Of a DNA stretch of 64,000 nucleotides, positions 32,164-41,003 are shown piece after piece. The position numbers and the translations under genes were made by a program. Below the pieces are notes generated by a model, which was given only the letters and a program-made list of their open reading frames with translations, searched no databases and was not told the origin of the DNA. The stretch is from Croceicoccus pelagius (lineage in GTDB: Bacteria > Pseudomonadota > Alphaproteobacteria > Sphingomonadales > Sphingomonadaceae), in assembly GCF_001661915.1 (NCBI RefSeq), contig NZ_LYWY01000032.1:186001-250000 (forward strand), read 5' to 3'. Positions within the stretch are counted from its first letter, which is position 1, and every line of letters begins with the position of its first letter.

Positions 32164-33981
32164 ATGGCACAACCTCCGATCCTTTCATGGGAAGGCCTAG
32201 GCCTGCAGCAGGGTGGCGGCTGGCTGTTCGGCGGCCCCGACAGCCCTACCGCGTCCGGTGGCCTCGACCTCCACATCGGTCCGCGCGACCGGCTGGCGCT
32301 CATCGGGCGCAACGGCGCAGGCAAAACGACACTCCTGAAGCTGATCGGCAACGAGATCGAGGCCGACCGCGGCAAACGTTCGATCCAGCCCGGCGTGAAG
32401 GTCGTCATGCTGGAACAGGAACCCGACGTCGCGAAATACGACACGCTGATGGACTACGCTCTGGCGGGCAAGGACGCGCCGGAGCAGTACGAGGTGGAAG
32501 CAATCGCCGGACAGCTCGGCATCGACATGACCCGCAACGCCAAAAGCGCCAGCGGCGGCGAACGTCGCCGCGCCGCGATTGCGCGGGCGCTGGCGATGGA
32601 GCCCGACCTGCTGCTGCTGGACGAGCCGACCAACCACCTCGACCTTGGTGCAATCGACTGGCTGGAATCGTGGCTCAACCGCTTCAACGGCGCATTCGTA
32701 GTCATCAGCCACGACCGTACTTTCCTCACCCGCCTGACCAATGCGACGCTCTGGCTCGATCGCGGAAACTTGCGCCGCCGGGAAATCGGCTTTGGCGGGT
32801 ACGAGGCATGGGAAGAGCAGGTCTATGCCGAGGAAGCGCGGGCGGCGGAAAAGCTGGACGCAAGGTTGAAGCTGGAGAACCATTGGCTGCAACGCGGCGT
32901 CACCGCGCGGCGCAAACGCAACATGGGCCGGCTTGAAAAGCTCCACGAAATGCGCGCCCAGCGTGCCGCGATGTTGAGCCCGCAAGGCACGGCGAAGATG
33001 GCGGTCGTGGCCGACGACACCAAGACCAAGTCGGTCATCACGGCAGAGCATGTCACCAAGTCTTTTGGCGACCGCACGATCATCAAGGACTTCAACCTCC
33101 GCATCCAGCGGCAGGACCGCATCGGCATCGTCGGGGCCAATGGCGCGGGCAAGACCACGCTGCTGAAGATGCTGACGGGCGAGCTTGAGCCGGACAGCGG
33201 CACCGTCACGCTGGCCAAGACGCTGAACGGCGTGATGATCGACCAACAGCGCAGCCTGCTGAGCGATGAAAAGCGGATGCGCGACATCCTGGCAGAAGGC
33301 GGCGACTGGGTCGACGTGCGCGGGGTTCGCAAGCACGTTCAGGCTTACCTGAAAGACTTCCTGTTCGACCCTTCGCTGGTCGATGCGCGGGTCGGCACGC
33401 TGTCGGGCGGCGAACGCTCGCGGCTTCTGCTTGCCCGCGAATTCGCGCGCACCTCGAACCTCTTGGTGCTGGACGAGCCGACCAACGATCTCGACCTCGA
33501 AACGCTCGACATGCTGCAGGAAGTCATCGCCGACTATGACGGCACCGTCCTCATCGTCAGCCACGACCGCGACTTCCTCGACCGGACGGTGACGATCACG
33601 CTGGGCCTTGATGGCAGCGGCACGGTCGACGTCATCGCGGGCGGCTATGCCGATTGGGAAGCGAAGCGCAAGAAGCCGGCAGGCTCTGCGAAAGAAGCGA
33701 AGAAGGCAGCGGCCCCGACTCCCCCTCCCCCGCCGCAGAAAAAAACGAAGCTGTCGTACAAGGACCAGCGCGACTACGACCTGCTGCCCGGCAGGATCGA
33801 GGAACTGGAGGCCGCGATTATCGCCGACGAGGAAGCGCTGGCCGATCCCGATCTTTACGCCAGCGACCCTGCGAAGTTCGCGAAGCTGAGCAAAGCGCTG
33901 GAAGACAAGCGAACCGAAAAGGACGCCGCCGAAGAACGCTGGCTGGCGCTGGCCGAAGAGGTCGAGGCGCTGGACGGCTGA
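32164..33981 (+). CDS. ABC-F family ATPase, Uup-like
   Basis: The product is 605 residues with two nucleotide-binding domains and no membrane part. The first has Walker A GRNGAGKTT, signature SGGERRRAAIARAL and LLLDEPTNHLD. The second has GANGAGKTT, LSGGERSRLLLAREF and LVLDEPTNDLD. A linker coiled coil lies between, and a charged C-terminal coiled coil (about 530-605, after a Pro-rich hinge) resembles Uup. ABC-F proteins bind the ribosome or branched DNA; Uup is linked to transposon excision and ribosome function. No obvious ribosome binding site precedes the ATG. Confidence 0.9.
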   Translation: MAQPPILSWEGLGLQQGGGWLFGGPDSPTASGGLDLHIGPRDRLALIGRNGAGKTTLLKLIGNEIEADRGKRSIQPGVKVVMLEQEPDVAKYDTLMDYALAGKDAPEQYEVEAIAGQLGIDMTRNAKSASGGERRRAAIARALAMEPDLLLLDEPTNHLDLGAIDWLESWLNRFNGAFVVISHDRTFLTRLTNATLWLDRGNLRRREIGFGGYEAWEEQVYAEEARAAEKLDARLKLENHWLQRGVTARRKRNMGRLEKLHEMRAQRAAMLSPQGTAKMAVVADDTKTKSVITAEHVTKSFGDRTIIKDFNLRIQRQDRIGIVGANGAGKTTLLKMLTGELEPDSGTVTLAKTLNGVMIDQQRSLLSDEKRMRDILAEGGDWVDVRGVRKHVQAYLKDFLFDPSLVDARVGTLSGGERSRLLLAREFARTSNLLVLDEPTNDLDLETLDMLQEVIADYDGTVLIVSHDRDFLDRTVTITLGLDGSGTVDVIAGGYADWEAKRKKPAGSAKEAKKAAAPTPPPPPQKKTKLSYKDQRDYDLLPGRIEELEAAIIADEEALADPDLYASDPAKFAKLSKALEDKRTEKDAAEERWLALAEEVEALDG

Positions 33982-34000
33982 CCTGCCGCCGACATTGCAG

Positions 34001-34030
34001 TGGGTGACAAAGGTGACACCCTGTCACCCA
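34001..34030. repeat. TGGGTGACA inverted repeat
   Basis: TGGGTGACA (34001-34009) and TGTCACCCA (34022-34030) form a 9-bp stem. The 12-base middle contains another GGTGACACC, itself a near palindrome, so the unit GGTGACA occurs repeatedly in both orientations. A further GGTGACAGG lies at about 34083. There is no T-run, so it is not a simple terminator of the ABC-F gene. It could be a repetitive extragenic element or an operator. Confidence 0.45.
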
Positions 34031-34191
34031 CGGCAGAACGCCGGAAACCCGCAGAATTGCGCGCCTGACGGCCCATGCGGCCAGGGTGACAGGTTGTGCG
34101 CAGACATCACGATGGCAAAGAACGGCGCGCATGATGATGGGTGCAGCGCGTGTAGGAAAATGGTTTCGTGGGGCGCACAATATTCGATCTT

Positions 34192-34215
34192 CCAAAATAC
34201 AGGACTGTATTTTGG
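34192..34215. promoter_or_regulatory. Perfect 11-bp palindrome upstream of the SGNH lipoprotein gene
   Basis: CCAAAATACAG (34192-34202), GA, CTGTATTTTGG (34205-34215) is a perfect inverted repeat in an AT-rich setting 94 bp before the ATG at 34309. The two-base centre is poor for an RNA hairpin but suits a dimeric DNA-binding regulator. No regulator gene is adjacent, so the binding protein is unknown. Confidence 0.5.
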
Positions 34216-34308
34216 GTGAGACCTTGAAGAAGCCCCCGAGTTGTCATTCATGTGGGCAAAACAAGAGTAAATCTTGCGGACAATTATTTCTGCTTTAATC
34301 CGCACCTC

Positions 34309-35652
34309 ATGACTCTGAAATCGCTACAAATTGCAGGCTTTCTGATCCCAGCGGTAACATTGCTGTCTGGTTGCGGGGGAAGTGATGGGAACCCTAGTTC
34401 TTCGCCTGCCTCAGTCCCGGCACCAGCACCTACGCCATCGCCAACACCCACGCCAACGCCCACGCCGACAAGCGCGGGCTTTGCAAAGCTGCAGGCATCG
34501 CTGTCCGAAGGACGCGCACTGACCGTTGACGCAAGTGCCGGGGCCACCGTTACGACGCTAGCGGGCACTTCATCATTCACTTCTCCGGAAGTCATCGCTT
34601 TCGACGACCCGCGAATTCGCTGGCTTGGCGGAAAGTGGATCTCGGGGCCGAACTATCCGTACGATCGGGCGCGCGTTGGCCAATCGACCACGTATCGCGA
34701 CCCTGCAGACCTGAATGGCGCCGGACTGCCACGTTACCGTGCAGGTGAGAACAACGGTGTCCAATTCGTTCTACCTGCCAACCAGAACGAGTTCGAGGCC
34801 GTGCTTCTCGACTCCGGCTCACCGCAGAACATCAATCTCATCGTCGATGGGTTCGCGACGAGTGCATCGGGCTACAGCGGTGAGCAGGTCTTCAACGGCA
34901 GCTTCAAGTACACCCGTTTCAGCTTGCCGCCGTCGGGACAGGCGCGGACCGTCACGGTGAATTTCGGCTTCCGTCCGTTTATGGGGCTGAGGCTCCCTTC
35001 CGGCGGGACAATCGATGCTGCGCCCACAGCAAACGCCAGCGTCGTTTTCATCGGCGACAGTATTACGGAAGGCGCGGTTTCGACCATGGCTGACATGGCA
35101 TGGCCGATGCAGGCGGCCTATCGCCTCGGTATTCCCAATTCCATCGTATCCGGCGTTGGCGGTTCCGGTTATCTCAAGCGGTACCCGTCCGACACCGGCT
35201 ACAACTTCCGCGACCGGATAGACGATGTGCTGACGGCTGTGGACGGCGGTCCGCCGGATGCGGTAATCATCGCAGGCGGCATCAACGACTGCTCAGTCGC
35301 CCCCGGCGGACCCTACTCCGCCGACGAGGTCGGTAGTGCCGCCCTGACCTATTTCCGGGAATTGCGTTCGGGTGCGCCCGATATGCCGATCTTCGTGCTT
35401 GGCCCGTTTACCGACTACAACCATCCCGATTACTCGCAGACGTTAACTACTTGCCGGGATGCAATTTTTCTGGCCGCAAGTCAGGTGTCCGAGACTCACA
35501 CCATCGATGTGTCCGACTGGGTGACCAGCGCCAATCGGGATATCATCTTCGACGGAACCAATAATGGTCCCCACCCGATAAATGCCGGACATGCGATCTA
35601 TGGCCAGCGCGCAGCAGAAGCGATGATCAGGATACTCAACGGCAGAATGTGA
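34309..35652 (+). CDS. SGNH/GDSL hydrolase lipoprotein
   Basis: The product is 447 residues from the ATG at 34309. The signal ends in LLSGC (lipobox), followed by a Pro/Thr repeat linker (about 40-60) of the kind found in cell-surface enzymes. A beta-rich domain (about 65-240) precedes the SGNH catalytic domain. That domain shows block I VVFIGDSITEG (Ser nucleophile), block III GGINDC and block V with NGPHPINAGH (His). This is the two-domain plan of carbohydrate esterases of the SGNH superfamily, such as acetylxylan or other deacetylases. The substrate is not known. Upstream DNA is AT-rich, suggesting lateral acquisition. Confidence 0.82.
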   Translation: MTLKSLQIAGFLIPAVTLLSGCGGSDGNPSSSPASVPAPAPTPSPTPTPTPTPTSAGFAKLQASLSEGRALTVDASAGATVTTLAGTSSFTSPEVIAFDDPRIRWLGGKWISGPNYPYDRARVGQSTTYRDPADLNGAGLPRYRAGENNGVQFVLPANQNEFEAVLLDSGSPQNINLIVDGFATSASGYSGEQVFNGSFKYTRFSLPPSGQARTVTVNFGFRPFMGLRLPSGGTIDAAPTANASVVFIGDSITEGAVSTMADMAWPMQAAYRLGIPNSIVSGVGGSGYLKRYPSDTGYNFRDRIDDVLTAVDGGPPDAVIIAGGINDCSVAPGGPYSADEVGSAALTYFRELRSGAPDMPIFVLGPFTDYNHPDYSQTLTTCRDAIFLAASQVSETHTIDVSDWVTSANRDIIFDGTNNGPHPINAGHAIYGQRAAEAMIRILNGRM

Positions 35653-35671
35653 TCGAGGGGCCGGCTTCCCC

Positions 35672-37483
35672 TCAAACCCCCAGCCGCGCCTTCTCCGCCG
35701 CGATCCACTGGTCGATGCGCTTGTCGAGCAGGGCCAGCGGCATGTCGCCGTCGAGCAGGAGGGTGTGGAAGCGCTTGATGTCGAAGCCTTCGCCCAGCGC
35801 CGCCCGCGCCCGTTCGCGGCCTGACAGCCAGGCGTTCTGGCCGATCTTGTAGCTGCACGCCTGCCCCGGCATCGTGATGTAGCGTTCGATCTCGTTGCGG
35901 GTCTGGTTGTCGGGATAGCCGACGGTCGATCCGAAATAGTCGATCGCCTTCTCGCGGCTCCACCGTTTGGAATGAAGCCCCGTATCGGTCACCAGCCGCG
36001 CCGCGCGGTAGAGCCATGACTGCAGCGCGCCTGCCCGTTCCAGCCCGTCGTACATGCCCAGTTCGTCGGCAAGGATCTCGCTGTAGAGTGCCCAGCCTTC
36101 GGAATAGGCCCCGATGTACTGGTTGCGCAGCAGGAGGTGCAGGTCGTCGTTTCCGGTCAGCAGGCCGGTCTGCAAATGGTGCCCCGGCAGCCCCTCGTGG
36201 AAGATGATCGCGGGCAGCGTGTAACGCGGCCAGTCGTTCATGTCGTAGAGGTTGAGGAAGAACGTGCCCGGACGCGTCCCGTCTGGCGAGGGCGACTGGT
36301 AATAGGCGGTCGACGCGCCGACCTCGATCGCCACCGGCACGCGCTGCACTTCCAGTGCCTGCGGCGGAAGCTGCGCGAAGGCGGGGCTGACCTGCTCCCA
36401 GCTCTTCTCGACCCGACCGGCGAGCCAATCGATGATTTCCTCGCGTCCCGCCGCGCTGTCCTCGAACAACTGGTCGGGCCGTTTGTTCAGCGCCATCAGC
36501 CGCTCACCCACCGTGCCGCCAGTCATGCCTGCGGCGGAAAGCTCGGTGTCGAGCTGGGCGAGCAGGTCGGCCACCTGCTCAAGCCCGATCTCGTGGATCT
36601 CGTCCGCGCCGAGGTTCGTCGTCGTGTAATGGGCCAGCGCATCGGCATAGAGCGCATCGCCATCGGGCACCCGCCATACCCCGTCGCCTGCGCGGGTGCG
36701 CGGCAGCAGGTTGTCGACCAGCGCCTTCTGACGCGAGAGCGCGGGATAGACCGCGCCTTCGAGGATTTGCGCCGCCCGCGCGGCCCAGTCGCCCGCGATG
36801 CCCTTGTCCGCCGCGCGCCTGGCCAGCGACTGCACCATCAGCGCATCGGCCGGCTTTGTCGCCAGCATCTCGCCCAGCGAGTTCGAGACGTGGGTCAGCG
36901 ACCAGTCGGGCGCAGAAAACCCGCGCGCCGCCTCGCTGCGCTGAAGCTCGGTCTCGTTGTCGAGCGCGTAGGCAAAGCTGTCGAGGCGGGCGAGATAAGC
37001 CTCGGCATCATCGGCCGTCTCGACCGGATGCACGCTGTCGAGGAAGTCGGGCACCGACCCGTAAAGCCCGTCCTGCTGCGTCAGGACATAGGGGGTGCCG
37101 AGGTGCGACAAGCCATGTTTCCGGGCGTGCAATCTCGAATCGATGTCGAATGCGACGATGCCGGCATGGACTTGGATAAGGTCGGATAGGGAAGACGTAT
37201 CGACCTTCGCCAGCTCGCTCTTCATCCGCTCGGCATGGCTCCACCCCGCGACGCGGCCCGCCATGCCCCCGCTCGCCAGTTGCGAGCGCGCCCAGCCATA
37301 GGCGCCCGTGTCGAGCCCCATGTAGGTAAGTACGGTCGGGTCCAGCCGGAAATCGCCCCATAGAACCTTGTCCATCACCGCGTCGAGCGACGCGGCAGCG
37401 CCGTCCTGCGCGCGAACGGATACGGGAACCGCGGACAGCACGGCACCTGCCGCTCCGTAACGGAGAAATTGCCTGCGCTTCAT
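35672..37483 (-). CDS. Tat-exported DUF885 family protein, predicted metallohydrolase
   Basis: The product is 603 residues from the ATG at 37483. The N-terminus MKRRQFLRYGAAGAV is a twin-arginine signal. The DUF885 domain covers the mature protein. Conserved segments include the zinc-peptidase-like FHEGLPGHHLQ (about residue 400) and EGWALYSEILADELG downstream, consistent with a gluzincin-type HExxxH and a third ligand; enzymatic activity is predicted, not proven. A paralog of the same length and layout lies at 56432-58234. It is divergent from a TetR gene with a half-conserved operator-like site between them. Confidence 0.85.
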   Translation of the reverse strand: MKRRQFLRYGAAGAVLSAVPVSVRAQDGAAASLDAVMDKVLWGDFRLDPTVLTYMGLDTGAYGWARSQLASGGMAGRVAGWSHAERMKSELAKVDTSSLSDLIQVHAGIVAFDIDSRLHARKHGLSHLGTPYVLTQQDGLYGSVPDFLDSVHPVETADDAEAYLARLDSFAYALDNETELQRSEAARGFSAPDWSLTHVSNSLGEMLATKPADALMVQSLARRAADKGIAGDWAARAAQILEGAVYPALSRQKALVDNLLPRTRAGDGVWRVPDGDALYADALAHYTTTNLGADEIHEIGLEQVADLLAQLDTELSAAGMTGGTVGERLMALNKRPDQLFEDSAAGREEIIDWLAGRVEKSWEQVSPAFAQLPPQALEVQRVPVAIEVGASTAYYQSPSPDGTRPGTFFLNLYDMNDWPRYTLPAIIFHEGLPGHHLQTGLLTGNDDLHLLLRNQYIGAYSEGWALYSEILADELGMYDGLERAGALQSWLYRAARLVTDTGLHSKRWSREKAIDYFGSTVGYPDNQTRNEIERYITMPGQACSYKIGQNAWLSGRERARAALGEGFDIKRFHTLLLDGDMPLALLDKRIDQWIAAEKARLGV

Positions 37484-37571
37484 GGATGTTCTCGTGCCTT
37501 CCGGTTGCATCGGCAACCATTTGCAGAAAGGCACCTGTCGCTCAAGCGACCTTCTCTTTACGCCAGTTCCT

Positions 37572-37587
37572 TAAGGCACTTGCATCT
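37572..37587. promoter_or_regulatory. Imperfect TAAGGC-N4-GCCTTA site (site A)
   Basis: TAAGGC, ACTT, GCATCT lies between the divergent DUF885 (start 37483) and TetR (start 37629) genes. One half matches the perfect sites at 47764 and 56399; the other half matches only in part. It may be a weak site for the same regulator or for the adjacent TetR. Confidence 0.35.
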
Positions 37588-37628
37588 CTTAGTCTGGCAG
37601 AGCGTCGACAAGAACGCGGAGAGGTATA

Positions 37629-38261
37629 TTGAATGCAATCCATGAACTGGATGCCACGATTCCGGCCTTTATGGAGCGGTTTGGCGATCCGGGCGACGAA
37701 GATGCCGTCCTCCGCCGCGAGATAACCGAAGCCGGCATCGCGCTGATTTCACGATCAGGTGCCGAGGGGCTGACGTTTCGCCGCCTCGCATCGGCGCTGG
37801 ATATAAGTACGTCAGTCATCACACGGCTTTTCGCCACGCGCGACGAATTGTGGATCGCGATCTACTATACCACGATCCTTCGCACGCAGGCCCGCATCCG
37901 CAAGGCCTATGCCGAGAGCAAGGGCAGCCCGCTGGCCCACCTGCTTGCCCAGATGCCGGTGACGCCCGAAGCGCGCGAGGACTGGCACGTCTATCTCGCC
38001 AACATGCAGGCGGCGACAGCGAACCCGTCTTTCAGCCGCGAGGAACGCGATCAGGTCCGCATTGCCTTGCGCGATCTGGCCGAACTGCTGGTGCGCGAAC
38101 ATTCCTTTACGCAGCAGGCCGCAAGAAAGGCCTCGCGCCAGTGTTTTACGTTCCTGATCGGCGTTTCTGTTCAAGCAATGTACGATCCCAGAAGCTGGTC
38201 ACGCCACAAACAGACGCTGTTCATGCGCAGCCAGATGGAGATCAATGGCATCCCCGTCTAG
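37629..38261 (+). CDS. TetR family transcriptional regulator
   Basis: The product is 210 residues. The likely start is TTG with GGAGAGG four bases upstream; the first in-frame ATG is 42 bases further in. The N-terminal helix-turn-helix (about 27-75) shows EAGIALISRSGAEGLTFRRLASALDISTSVITRLFATRDEL. The C-terminal ligand-binding domain has no recognisable specificity. Located between a DUF885 gene and a TonB receptor operon, it probably controls one or both. The 266-bp region to the receptor gene is AT-rich. Confidence 0.82.
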   Translation: MNAIHELDATIPAFMERFGDPGDEDAVLRREITEAGIALISRSGAEGLTFRRLASALDISTSVITRLFATRDELWIAIYYTTILRTQARIRKAYAESKGSPLAHLLAQMPVTPEAREDWHVYLANMQAATANPSFSREERDQVRIALRDLAELLVREHSFTQQAARKASRQCFTFLIGVSVQAMYDPRSWSRHKQTLFMRSQMEINGIPV

Positions 38262-38527
38262 TTACAACCTATAAAAAACAGGCGTTTTCCATCAAATATT
38301 GTAATTTATGTCTTTGTAAACCTATCCACATTCACGAGCCATCGTTTCTCGTTTCCGACTAATTACTTCCTCAATATTCGGATAATATCGAGGAACGGGA
38401 TATTTTTGCAGACGCGAAAGAACTTCCGGTGAATCGGTTCTTGCAAGCTCTCCCGCCCCTTTACTAAGTCACGTGGTACAAAACTGGGCGAACCCAGGTC
38501 ACGGTACGGTCCGAAAGGGAGAGGGAC
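38262..38527. promoter_or_regulatory. AT-rich promoter region of the TonB receptor operon
   Basis: No gene. It holds an imperfect hairpin, CCTCaATATT then cgga then TAATATcGAGG (around 38371-38395), and a short CTGGG-CGAA-CCCAG hairpin (38484-38497) near the receptor start. Two nearby copies of GTCACG-GTAC also occur, one as GTCACGTGGTAC near 38469. The receptor ATG has a strong GGGAGAGG site four bases upstream. Confidence 0.4.
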
Positions 38528-40915
38528 ATGAAGACAATCTACAAGGCACTTGCGTCCACCGCAGCCATCGCCGCGGCCGGCATCGCCGCCCCGGCGCTGG
38601 CGCAGGATGCCGTTTCGGGCGAGGCGCAGGCATCGGAACAGGCCGGCCAGTACGATGCCATCATCGTCACCGCGCGTCGGCGCGAGGAAACGCTGCTCGA
38701 CGTGCCGGTCGCCATTTCCGCCGTCGGGTCCGAACAGCTCGAACGCTATGCCGCGACCGATCTTCAGAAGATCGGCCAGCTGGTCCCGCAGGTCATCCTC
38801 GCCAAGACCGGCGGCGGCGGTGCGGGTGCATCGTTCACCATTCGTGGCCTCGGCTCCTCCGCGCTCGACGCGGGCATCGACCAGACCGTCTCGCTCAACA
38901 TCGACGGCCTCCAGATCAGCCGCGGGCGCCTTGTCGCGCAGAGCTTCTTCGATGTCGAACAGGTCGAAGTCCTGAAGGGCCCGCAGGCGCTTTTCTTCGG
39001 TAAGAACAGTCCCGGCGGCGTGGTGTCCGTTCGCACCAAGGGTGCTAGTTCGAAGCTGGAAGGCTACGTCCGCGCAGGCTACGAATTCAAGGCGGACGAG
39101 CGCATCATCGAAGGCGCGATCTCGGGCCCGATCACCGATACGCTGGGCTTCCGCATCGCCGCGCGCGGCAGCAAGATGGACGGGTATATCCGCAACAATG
39201 CAGGCCCGATCACCCTGCCCAGCGACCCGACGCATCCCAGCATCGGCGCGGCGAACGGGCGCGATCCGGGCACCAGGGAAATCCTCGGCCGCATCACGCT
39301 GGAATGGAATCCGTCGAACGACTTCGACGCGACGCTAAAGGTCTTTGGCGACAAGCTGCGCGACCATGGCGAGACTTCGGGCACCGAACTGCTTTGCGAC
39401 GGCGGATCGCGCACGCTGGACCTGTTGGGCGGTGTCTTCGTTGCCGACCCCTACAGCGACTGCGAGCTGAACGGCGAACGCACGCTTGGTGCCTTCAATC
39501 CGGAAATCGGCGCGGCCTATCCCGGCTCGAACGGCGGCGTGCCGGAAACGCGGTACGAATCGCTGCTCACCTCGCTCACCATGAACTACCGCGCAGGCGG
39601 TCTGAACTTCACCTCGGTCACGGGTTTCTGGACTTATACCAACGACGGGTTCGACAACTTCGCCTTCGATTCCACCCCGACGGTGGCCGGTGCGAACAAG
39701 GACCATTCCGAAGCGTTCACGCAGGAACTGCGCGTCAATTCGGATTTCTCGTCGATGCTGAATTTCGCAGCCGGCCTTTTCTTCGAGGACAGTTCGCGCA
39801 ACACGCGGGGCAACGGCTTCATCGCCAACGTCGGCACCGATCCGCGCTATGATACCTACCACAACTGGCAACTGCTGACCGACAACAGCGGCAAGACCTA
39901 TTCGGTCTTCGGGCAGCTGATCCTCGACCTTACCGACACCGTCGAACTGGCGGGCGGCGCGCGCTGGACTCGCGAGACGAAGCGCACATCGGTGGGCAAC
40001 AGCTACGTGAACCAGAACTTCGCGCCCTTCGGCATCACTGCCGAGGAAGGCCTGTTCACCTCCGGCAAGTTCGCCGACGAACAGGTCTCGCCCGAAGCGA
40101 CGATCAGCTGGCGCGCGACGCCGGAAACCACGCTCTATGCCGCGTACAAGACAGGCTACAAGTCGGGCGGATTCTCCAACCCCTCGATCCTGTCGGCAGG
40201 CCAGACGATAAACGACCTGGGCTTTGCGCCCGAAAAGGCGGACGGCGGCGAATTCGGCTTCAAGGGCGAATTGCTCGACCGGCGGCTGATGCTGAACGCA
40301 ACCGTCTATCGCTATACGTTCAAGGGGCTCCAGCTCACCTCGTTCAACCCCTCGCCGCCATCGTTCACGATCCGCAATGCGGCATCGGCGCGCACGACGG
40401 GCGTGGAGATCGACGGCGCGTTCAACGTGACGCCGCAGTTCACGCTGCGCGGCGCGGCAGGCTACAACAAGGCAAAGTACCTCAGCTTCCCCGCAGCGCC
40501 CTGCTATGCCGGACAGACCGCCGACCAGGGCTGTAACGGCACGACGCAGGACCTTTCGGGCACTGCACTGGTGCGCGCGCCGAAGTGGAACCTGACCGGC
40601 GGCATCGCTTACGACGTCGACCTGTCGAATGACATCGGCCTCGGCCTGTCGGGCGATGCCAACTACACCAGCGGATACTGGCTGCTCGAAAACCAGAATC
40701 CTGTCGGCTGGCAAAACGGGTTTGCCCGCCTCAACGCCACGGCGCGTCTGTTCCAGCTCGACGATGCGTGGGAACTCGCGCTCATCGGGCGCAACCTGAC
40801 CAACAAGTATTACGGCATCGCCGGGGCGGAAAAGCCCTTCGGTACGCCCGACGCCGTGTGGGTGAACATCGGCCGCCCGCGCGAAATCCTGCTTCAGGGC
40901 ACGGTGCGCTTCTAG
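38528..40915 (+). CDS. TonB-dependent outer-membrane receptor (catabolic type)
   Basis: The product is 795 residues. A Sec signal ends at PALAQDA. The plug domain starts at about residue 45 with the IIVTARRREETLLDVPVAIS segment. It shows the conserved TIRGLG, VEVLKGPQALFFGKNSPGG and a 22-strand barrel closing in the terminal phenylalanine (ILLQGTVRF). Receptors of this sphingomonad type import large or hydrophobic carbon substrates rather than siderophores. It leads a plus-strand cluster with an aldehyde dehydrogenase, a PQQ dehydrogenase and a VOC protein, so it probably brings their substrate across the outer membrane. Confidence 0.93.
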   Translation: MKTIYKALASTAAIAAAGIAAPALAQDAVSGEAQASEQAGQYDAIIVTARRREETLLDVPVAISAVGSEQLERYAATDLQKIGQLVPQVILAKTGGGGAGASFTIRGLGSSALDAGIDQTVSLNIDGLQISRGRLVAQSFFDVEQVEVLKGPQALFFGKNSPGGVVSVRTKGASSKLEGYVRAGYEFKADERIIEGAISGPITDTLGFRIAARGSKMDGYIRNNAGPITLPSDPTHPSIGAANGRDPGTREILGRITLEWNPSNDFDATLKVFGDKLRDHGETSGTELLCDGGSRTLDLLGGVFVADPYSDCELNGERTLGAFNPEIGAAYPGSNGGVPETRYESLLTSLTMNYRAGGLNFTSVTGFWTYTNDGFDNFAFDSTPTVAGANKDHSEAFTQELRVNSDFSSMLNFAAGLFFEDSSRNTRGNGFIANVGTDPRYDTYHNWQLLTDNSGKTYSVFGQLILDLTDTVELAGGARWTRETKRTSVGNSYVNQNFAPFGITAEEGLFTSGKFADEQVSPEATISWRATPETTLYAAYKTGYKSGGFSNPSILSAGQTINDLGFAPEKADGGEFGFKGELLDRRLMLNATVYRYTFKGLQLTSFNPSPPSFTIRNAASARTTGVEIDGAFNVTPQFTLRGAAGYNKAKYLSFPAAPCYAGQTADQGCNGTTQDLSGTALVRAPKWNLTGGIAYDVDLSNDIGLGLSGDANYTSGYWLLENQNPVGWQNGFARLNATARLFQLDDAWELALIGRNLTNKYYGIAGAEKPFGTPDAVWVNIGRPREILLQGTVRF

Positions 40916-40931
40916 GCGCCCGCGCTCGTCC

Positions 40932-40969
40932 GTCCGCTTCCCGGTCACTCTCCTTTCCGGGAAGCGGAC
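40932..40969 (+). other. Strong intercistronic hairpin
   Basis: GTCCGCTTCCCGG (40932-40944) pairs perfectly with CCGGGAAGCGGAC (40957-40969) around a 12-base loop. It lies in the 88-bp gap between the receptor and aldehyde dehydrogenase genes. There is no T-run, so it may stabilise the upstream message or attenuate read-through, giving more receptor than dehydrogenase. Confidence 0.5.
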
Positions 40970-41003
40970 GGCAAACTTCTCCTACTGAACAATCGAGATC
41001 ACC

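Larger units (their letters stand above)
33982..34308. other. Gene-free stretch with two inverted repeats
   Basis: No supported coding sequence. It contains two palindromes described separately (34001-34030 and 34192-34215). From about 34130 onward the composition turns clearly AT-richer than the upstream ABC-F gene, which suggests that the SGNH gene and its promoter were acquired. Confidence 0.5.

Noticed and set aside
32197-33564. Long minus-strand open frame opposite the ABC-F gene
   Set aside because: It is the antisense shadow of a protein with two complete ATPase domains; its composition is Arg/Ala-rich with no recognisable motif.
38262-38527. Riboswitch upstream of the TonB receptor
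   Set aside because: The leader lacks the conserved B12-box or other known riboswitch core; only small hairpins are present.
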